A stretch of DNA of 64,000 bases from an uncultured Pelagibacteraceae bacterium (GTDB taxonomy: Bacteria > Pseudomonadota > Alphaproteobacteria > Pelagibacterales > Pelagibacteraceae): the NCBI GenBank assembly GCA_902629935.1, contig CACOSU010000001.1, forward strand, positions 124,001-188,000. Reading direction: 5' to 3'. The translations under genes were made by a program, and so were the position numbers. Within the stretch, counting starts at the first letter, position 1. Each line of letters starts with the position of its first letter. The notes below the pieces were generated by a model. It made no database searches, was not told where the DNA came from, and saw nothing but the letters and a program-made list of their open reading frames with translations. Positions 60,018 through 64,000 of the stretch are shown in pieces.

Positions 60018-60434
60018 ATGATTGAAAAGTTCAATGGAATTTTTTACTTAATAATATATCTAATACATTTTTTAATATTTGCTGTTTACGCATACCAAAC
60101 AGTTTTTGCTACTAAAAAGTTTTTAGACAAATTTGGCATTGATGATACCGGTGCAGGGATGACAAGGTTTTTTGGTTCATTATTTATTGGAGCGGTTGCT
60201 ATGGCAATATGGGTTGGTTTTATAAGAACAGATGGTCTTCAAGGCACATGGGCATTTTTCAATTTAGTTTTTTTACAAAATCTTTCAGCTCTTTGTGTAG
60301 GAATTTATACAATAAAAATTAATAAATTAGGACATACTCCACAAACATCAAATGAAGGAATTATTGCTCCAGGAATACTGACTTTGCTAAGTGCAATACT
60401 TTGTTTTGGTTTGGCTGACAAAATTTATTACTAG
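60018..60434 (+). CDS. Four-helix membrane protein, unknown
   Basis: 138 residues with four strong membrane helices. The segment between helices 1 and 2 (FATKKFLDKFGIDDTGAGMTRFFGSLFIGAV) is well formed and probably conserved. No transport or enzyme motif is seen. It is divergent from the small-protein unit and convergent with cysK, which it overlaps by four bases. Confidence 0.7.
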   Translation: MIEKFNGIFYLIIYLIHFLIFAVYAYQTVFATKKFLDKFGIDDTGAGMTRFFGSLFIGAVAMAIWVGFIRTDGLQGTWAFFNLVFLQNLSALCVGIYTIKINKLGHTPQTSNEGIIAPGILTLLSAILCFGLADKIYY

Positions 60435-61432
60435 AGCCAATTTGGCGTAGGGAGACCTTTTTCTTCAAGGAATTTCTTATTAAACATTTTAGTTGCGTAT
60501 TTATCACTTCTATCACATAGGATTGTTACTATTGTTTTACCTGGACCTAATTCTTTACCCATTCTTATTGCTCCAGCTATGTTTATTCCACAACTAGTGC
60601 CCAAACTTAGACCTTCATTCTGGATAAGATCATAAAGTATAGGTAACGCCTCATGATCATCAATTGAATATGCGTCATCGATTTTAGCTTCACCAAAGTT
60701 AGCTGTTACTCTGCTTGAGCCGATTCCTTCGGTAATTGATCCACCTTCAGATTTTAGTTCACCATTTTTTATATAATTATAAAGAGCAGAACCTTTTGGA
60801 TCTGATAAATAAATTTTTATATTTTTGTTCTTTTCTTTAAGAGCATTACTAACTCCTGAAATAGTTCCTCCAGTACCTGAAGAACATACAAAGCCATCAA
60901 CTTTACCTTCAGTTTGTTCCCAAATCTCTTGACCAGTTCCCTCATAGTGACCTTTAGCGTTTGCAGTGTTATCAAATTGATTAGCCCAAATTACACCATT
61001 GTTATTTGTTGGTCTTAGCTCATCAGCCAGTTTGGATGCTACTTTAACAAAATTGTTATCATCTTTATAGGGCTTAGGCGGCACTAATCTTAATTCAGCT
61101 CCAAGATTTATCAGTATATCTTTTTTTTCCTGAGTTTGATTGTCATTCATTACAATAATTGTTTTATAGCCCAAAGAATTTCCTAAAAGACCTAAACCAA
61201 TACCAGTGTTACCGGCTGTTCCTTCAACAACAGTTCCACCTTTTGTTATTAATTTTTTTTCCTGAGCATCTTTAATTAGTGCAAGTGCAGCTCTATCTTT
61301 AACTGATCCACCTGGATTTAAAAATTCAGCTTTTCCATAAATATTACAACCAGTAATTTCAGATGCAGCTCTTAATTTTATTAGAGGAGTGTTTCCTATT
61401 CCTGAGATAAAATCATTTTGTGTGTTATTCAT
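60431..61432 (-). CDS. cysK: Cysteine synthase A
   Basis: 333 residues from the ATG at 61430-61432. A longer frame from 61519 lies inside cysE and is rejected. The PLP lysine is Lys45 in [14 protein letters not shown], the phosphate loop is [10 protein letters not shown], and [15 protein letters not shown] is the substrate loop, though GTSGN in many family members reads GTAGN here. It makes cysteine from O-acetylserine and sulfide. It overlaps cysE by eight bases, so the two are made together. Confidence 0.93.
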   Translation of the reverse strand: MNNTQNDFISGIGNTPLIKLRAASEITGCNIYGKAEFLNPGGSVKDRAALALIKDAQEKKLITKGGTVVEGTAGNTGIGLGLLGNSLGYKTIIVMNDNQTQEKKDILINLGAELRLVPPKPYKDDNNFVKVASKLADELRPTNNNGVIWANQFDNTANAKGHYEGTGQEIWEQTEGKVDGFVCSSGTGGTISGVSNALKEKNKNIKIYLSDPKGSALYNYIKNGELKSEGGSITEGIGSSRVTANFGEAKIDDAYSIDDHEALPILYDLIQNEGLSLGTSCGINIAGAIRMGKELGPGKTIVTILCDRSDKYATKMFNKKFLEEKGLPTPNWL

Positions 61433-62009
61433 TACCAGTTTTTTTATCACTGTCAGTAGTGATACCATAGGGTTTAAATTCACTATCAGCAATTCCAACG
61501 TTTCTAGCTGGAATACCAACCATTACTGCATTTTCAGAAACATCTTTTGTTATAACTGCATTTGCTCCAATTCTTGCACCTCTGCCTACAATTACAGGTC
61601 CTAGCACTTGAGCACCTGAACCAATTACTACTTCATTTTTAATTGTTGGATGTCTTTTAATATTACGCTGATCATTTGAATTAATACTTGGTGATATACC
61701 TCCTAGTGTAACCATATGATAGATAGTAACATCATCTCCAATATCTGATGTTTCACCAATTACAACTCCCATCCCGTGATCTATAAATAAATTCTTTCCA
61801 ATTTTTGCATTTGGGTGAATTTCAATACCAGTCATGAATCTTGAAAATTGAGAAATGATTCTAGCGATCAAATGAAATTTAGCAGTGCTAAAAAAATTTG
61901 CTATTCTATGAAAGAAAACTGCTTTTACTCCTGGGTAAGTCAGAATTAAACTAAGCTTATTTTTTGCAGCTGGATCTCTATCAATTATTGATTGTAAAAA
62001 ATTACTCAT
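61425..62009 (-). CDS. cysE: Serine O-acetyltransferase
   Basis: 194 residues, the short form of CysE. Left-handed beta-helix repeats are visible in [20 protein letters not shown] and [27 protein letters not shown]; the active His and Asp lie in the [16 protein letters not shown] segment. It acetylates serine for the CysK reaction. First gene of the cysE-cysK unit. Its stop is inside the cysK start region. Confidence 0.95.
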   Translation of the reverse strand: MSNFLQSIIDRDPAAKNKLSLILTYPGVKAVFFHRIANFFSTAKFHLIARIISQFSRFMTGIEIHPNAKIGKNLFIDHGMGVVIGETSDIGDDVTIYHMVTLGGISPSINSNDQRNIKRHPTIKNEVVIGSGAQVLGPVIVGRGARIGANAVITKDVSENAVMVGIPARNVGIADSEFKPYGITTDSDKKTGNE

Positions 62010-62089
62010 TTTTTTTAACTTTTGTTGCTGTTGATTAAAAAATTATATGCTTTATATAGTTATAAACTCATTAATTAAAAGAGGTTATT

Positions 62090-62497
62090 ATGTATAGAAA
62101 CACAAACTGTTTTCACTTAGCAATCCCTTGTGGGGACTTAGAAATAGCAAAAAAATTTTATAGTGAAACTTTAGGCTGTAGACTTGATAATTCTGCTCAA
62201 GAATGGGCTGATGTTGATTTTTGGGGAAATGAATTAACCCTTCATAAAAGTGAACATAAACTAGATCATGAAAGACATGATGTAGATATGGGAAATGTTT
62301 CTGTTCCACATTTTGGTGTCCATTTATCTAGAAAAGATTTTGATGCTTTAAAACAAAGGTTAAAAGATAGTGGTACAAAATATTATGATGAACCTTATTT
62401 AAGATTTAAAGGTACAAAATATGAACAAGAAACATTCTTTGTAAAAGATCCTAATGAAAATATTTTGGAAATTAAGACTCTGACAGCAAATCCTTAA
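62090..62497 (+). CDS. VOC-superfamily (glyoxalase-like) protein
   Basis: 135 residues with the two-domain betaalphabetabetabeta pattern: NCFHLAIPCGDLEIAKKFYSETLG and VSVPHFGVHLSRKDFDALKQRL; metal ligands His in FHLAI and PHFGVHL and Glu in ENILEIK are plausible. A good ribosome binding site (AGAGG) precedes ATG 62090. The substrate is not known. It lies upstream of a methyltransferase gene with nine bases between them. Confidence 0.88.
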   Translation: MYRNTNCFHLAIPCGDLEIAKKFYSETLGCRLDNSAQEWADVDFWGNELTLHKSEHKLDHERHDVDMGNVSVPHFGVHLSRKDFDALKQRLKDSGTKYYDEPYLRFKGTKYEQETFFVKDPNENILEIKTLTANP

Positions 62498-62506
62498 AAA
62501 AAATAT

Positions 62507-63205
62507 TTGAAGTTAAATCAATATATACCTAGTAAATTTACATTATTTATTAGAAGACTAAGATACTATTTGTATGGAGAAAAATTTTATAAAAAATTAA
62601 ATTATGATTGGAACAAGCATCAATCTAGATTCGAGATTATTAATTCAATAATTGAAAAAAAAAACTATAAAAGTTATTTAGAAATTGGCTGTCAAGCAGA
62701 CATTAATTTTTCTAAAATAAATATTAGTAAAAAAATTGGAGTTGATCCTAATGATGGAGGTACACATAGGATGACTAGTGATGATTTTTTTGATCAAAAC
62801 AAAGAAAATTTTGATTTAATTTTTATAGATGGTTTGCATGAATATGAACAAGTTAAAAAGGATATTGTAAACTCAATAAAACATCTAAATAAAGAAGGTG
62901 TCATTATCTTACATGATTGCTTACCATCAAAAATATGGCATCAAACAATTCCTCAAACACATAAAAGTTGGAATGGAGATGTGTGGAAAGCATTGGTTGA
63001 GTGCAGAACAAGACTAGATCTAGATACCTATACTTGTACAGCTGATCATGGACTAGGAATTATATTCAATAGAAAAAATCAAAATATTTTAAATTTGGAT
63101 ATTAAAAATTTCAAATCATTAAAATTTAAAGACTATTATGATAATCATAACCTATATATGAATTTAATTTCAGAAAATGAATTATATCAACTGATAAATA
63201 AATAA
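62507..63205 (+). CDS. Class I SAM-dependent methyltransferase, TTG start
   Basis: 232 residues. The only reasonable start is TTG 62507, nine bases after the previous stop; no ATG occurs before the methyltransferase core. The Rossmann motif is modified: YLEIGCQADINFSKI, then IGVDPNDGG and DLIFIDGLHEYEQVKKDI, typical of the Methyltransf_24 branch found near sugar and polysaccharide genes. Histidine-rich HDCLPSKIWHQTIPQTHKSW may be the active centre. Acceptor unknown. Confidence 0.82.
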   Translation: MKLNQYIPSKFTLFIRRLRYYLYGEKFYKKLNYDWNKHQSRFEIINSIIEKKNYKSYLEIGCQADINFSKINISKKIGVDPNDGGTHRMTSDDFFDQNKENFDLIFIDGLHEYEQVKKDIVNSIKHLNKEGVIILHDCLPSKIWHQTIPQTHKSWNGDVWKALVECRTRLDLDTYTCTADHGLGIIFNRKNQNILNLDIKNFKSLKFKDYYDNHNLYMNLISENELYQLINK

Positions 63206-63271
63206 ACTAATAGCGTTTAATAATTCCAAAGTTTGTCTATTTAATTCTTATTAATTTCTTTGACAGAGTAT

Positions 63272-63277
63272 TATAAT
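63272..63277 (+). promoter_or_regulatory. -10-like TATAAT before the terminal binding-protein gene
   Basis: TATAAT lies 39 bases before the ATG at 63317, a normal distance for a promoter with a short leader. A TTGACA just six bases upstream is too close to serve as its -35. The ribosome binding site AGGAG is at 63307-63311. Confidence 0.45.
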
Positions 63278-63316
63278 TCGAGTTAGACTTTATTTTTAAA
63301 TTTAATAGGAGATAAT

Positions 63317-64000
63317 ATGAGAATAATCAGAACTACACTTGTAGCTGGATTAATCTCAATTTTAGCTACATTTTCAACATTAGCAGAAAAAGTTAAAATT
63401 GGAGATCCCGGTTGGACAGGTGCTACAGCTATTGCAAACTTATTAGCTGCAGTTGTTACAGACAAAATGGGTGGAGAAGCTGAGCTTGTTCCAGGAAACA
63501 ATACTGCAATTTATGCAGCGATTGATAGAGGAAAAGGTGAAATTGATGTACACCCTGACATTTGGTTACCAAACCAAGAAGCTTACACAAATGATTTGGT
63601 TCCAAAAGGTACTTTAAAATTAAGTAGCAAACCTTACGAAGGAAACCAAGGTTATTGTGTTTCACAACAGTTTGCAAAAAAAATGAACATTACAGCAATT
63701 GAAGACTTAGCAAGACCTGAAGTTGTTAAGGCTATGGATAGCGATGGCAACGGAAAAGGTGAGTTTTGGATTGGTGCTGATGGTTGGGCTTCTGCAAATG
63801 TAAACCAAGTTAAATTAAGAGACTATGGTTTGTATGATGCCGGCATTGAAGCAGTTAGGGCTGCTGAAGCAGTTAAAAATGCAAGAGTACTAGATTCAAT
63901 CAAAAAAGGTGAAGGTTATGCATTTTATTGTTATAAACCACATGCAATTTGGGGAATGGCTGACGTAGTAATGTTAACAGAACCAAAATATGATCCTGCA
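63317..64000 (+). CDS. Periplasmic quaternary-amine-type binding protein, 3'-truncated
   Basis: The frame starts at ATG 63317, six bases after the ribosome binding site AGGAG, and is still open at base 64000, giving 228 residues of an incomplete protein. A signal peptide ends about STLA (residue 23). The mature part matches OpuAC/ProX-type proteins: KIGDPGWTGATAIANLLAAVV, VHPDIWLPNQEAY and DGWASANVNQVKLRDYGLYDAG. Tryptophans in PGWTG, IWLPNQ and FWIGADGWAS are candidates for the aromatic cage. Ligands could be glycine betaine, choline, TMAO or carnitine. It is clearly distinct from the binding protein at 14984. Confidence 0.85.
   Translation, partial: MRIIRTTLVAGLISILATFSTLAEKVKIGDPGWTGATAIANLLAAVVTDKMGGEAELVPGNNTAIYAAIDRGKGEIDVHPDIWLPNQEAYTNDLVPKGTLKLSSKPYEGNQGYCVSQQFAKKMNITAIEDLARPEVVKAMDSDGNGKGEFWIGADGWASANVNQVKLRDYGLYDAGIEAVRAAEAVKNARVLDSIKKGEGYAFYCYKPHAIWGMADVVMLTEPKYDPA

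Noticed and set aside
61433-61519. Longer N-terminus for cysteine synthase
   Set aside because: The added 29 residues are out-of-frame cysE sequence; the enzyme starts normally at 61432.
1-64000. CRISPR array, IS element, prophage or restriction/defence genes
   Set aside because: No regularly spaced repeats, transposase motifs, integrase or phage structural genes are visible on either strand.

Overview
The window is AT-rich, gene-dense alphaproteobacterial DNA with very short intergenic gaps, many stop/start overlaps (ATGA, TAATG) and no tRNA, rRNA, insertion sequence or CRISPR array that I can see. Base composition, gene content and streamlining all point to the SAR11 clade (Pelagibacterales). 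I see one long stretch without a gene (45605-45987). The gene at each edge is cut by the window end: soxA at the left and a periplasmic binding protein at the right.

Layout. 1-2735: end of a sarcosine oxidase operon (soxA, soxG). 2732-5585: DMT exporter, small unknowns, Asp/Glu racemase, cold-shock protein. 5702-7709: purE-purK-GNAT. 7804-11207: an odd module of a metal-site-altered M19 dipeptidase homologue, a 553-aa unknown, a DUF3726-like protein and a 55-aa four-cysteine protein. 11204-16003 (minus): betaine-type binding protein and permease, a MetF-like protein and a GcvT-fold demethylase. 16271-34311 (plus): an 18-kb run of 18 genes, mostly overlapping or touching, with a Rieske oxygenase, betaine-homocysteine methyltransferase, two DMGDH/sarcosine dehydrogenase-type flavoproteins, a DddP-like M24 protein, a small kinase plus nucleotidyltransferase, a 2OG oxygenase, an enoyl-CoA hydratase, a BT1-type (folate?) carrier, and finally etfB, etfA and ETF-ubiquinone oxidoreductase. 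34312-37745: DUF2237, hisI, folE, acuI-like, LysR. 37803-41915: iron(III) uptake (fbpABC type) behind a tandem-repeat operator-like site. 41928-45604: azlCD, persulfide dioxygenase-like MBL protein, DUF4396, cytochrome b561 and a c556-type cytochrome. 45988-49444: a putative deoxysugar-acid catabolic cluster. 49419-56311: ppc, ccdA, azoR, a gamma-butyrobetaine-hydroxylase-like enzyme, an IMPase and DUF924/DUF952. 56290-59854 (minus): paired SMR proteins and a run of very small proteins. 60018-62497: membrane protein, cysK, cysE, VOC protein. 62507-64000: methyltransferase and a second quaternary-amine binding protein.

Theme. The first 36 kb is largely machinery for stripping methyl groups from osmolytes. 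Betaine-type compounds enter through binding-protein transporters. BHMT moves one methyl to homocysteine. The flavin dehydrogenases and sarcosine oxidase load the remaining methyl groups onto tetrahydrofolate. ETF and ETF-QO pass the electrons to ubiquinone. MetF, FolE and perhaps the BT1 carrier serve the folate side. The strongest unexpected signals are a DddP-like DMSP-lyase candidate inside the betaine run, an M19 dipeptidase relative that has lost three of its six metal ligands and travels with unknown proteins, and strong hairpins placed just after two binding-protein genes.
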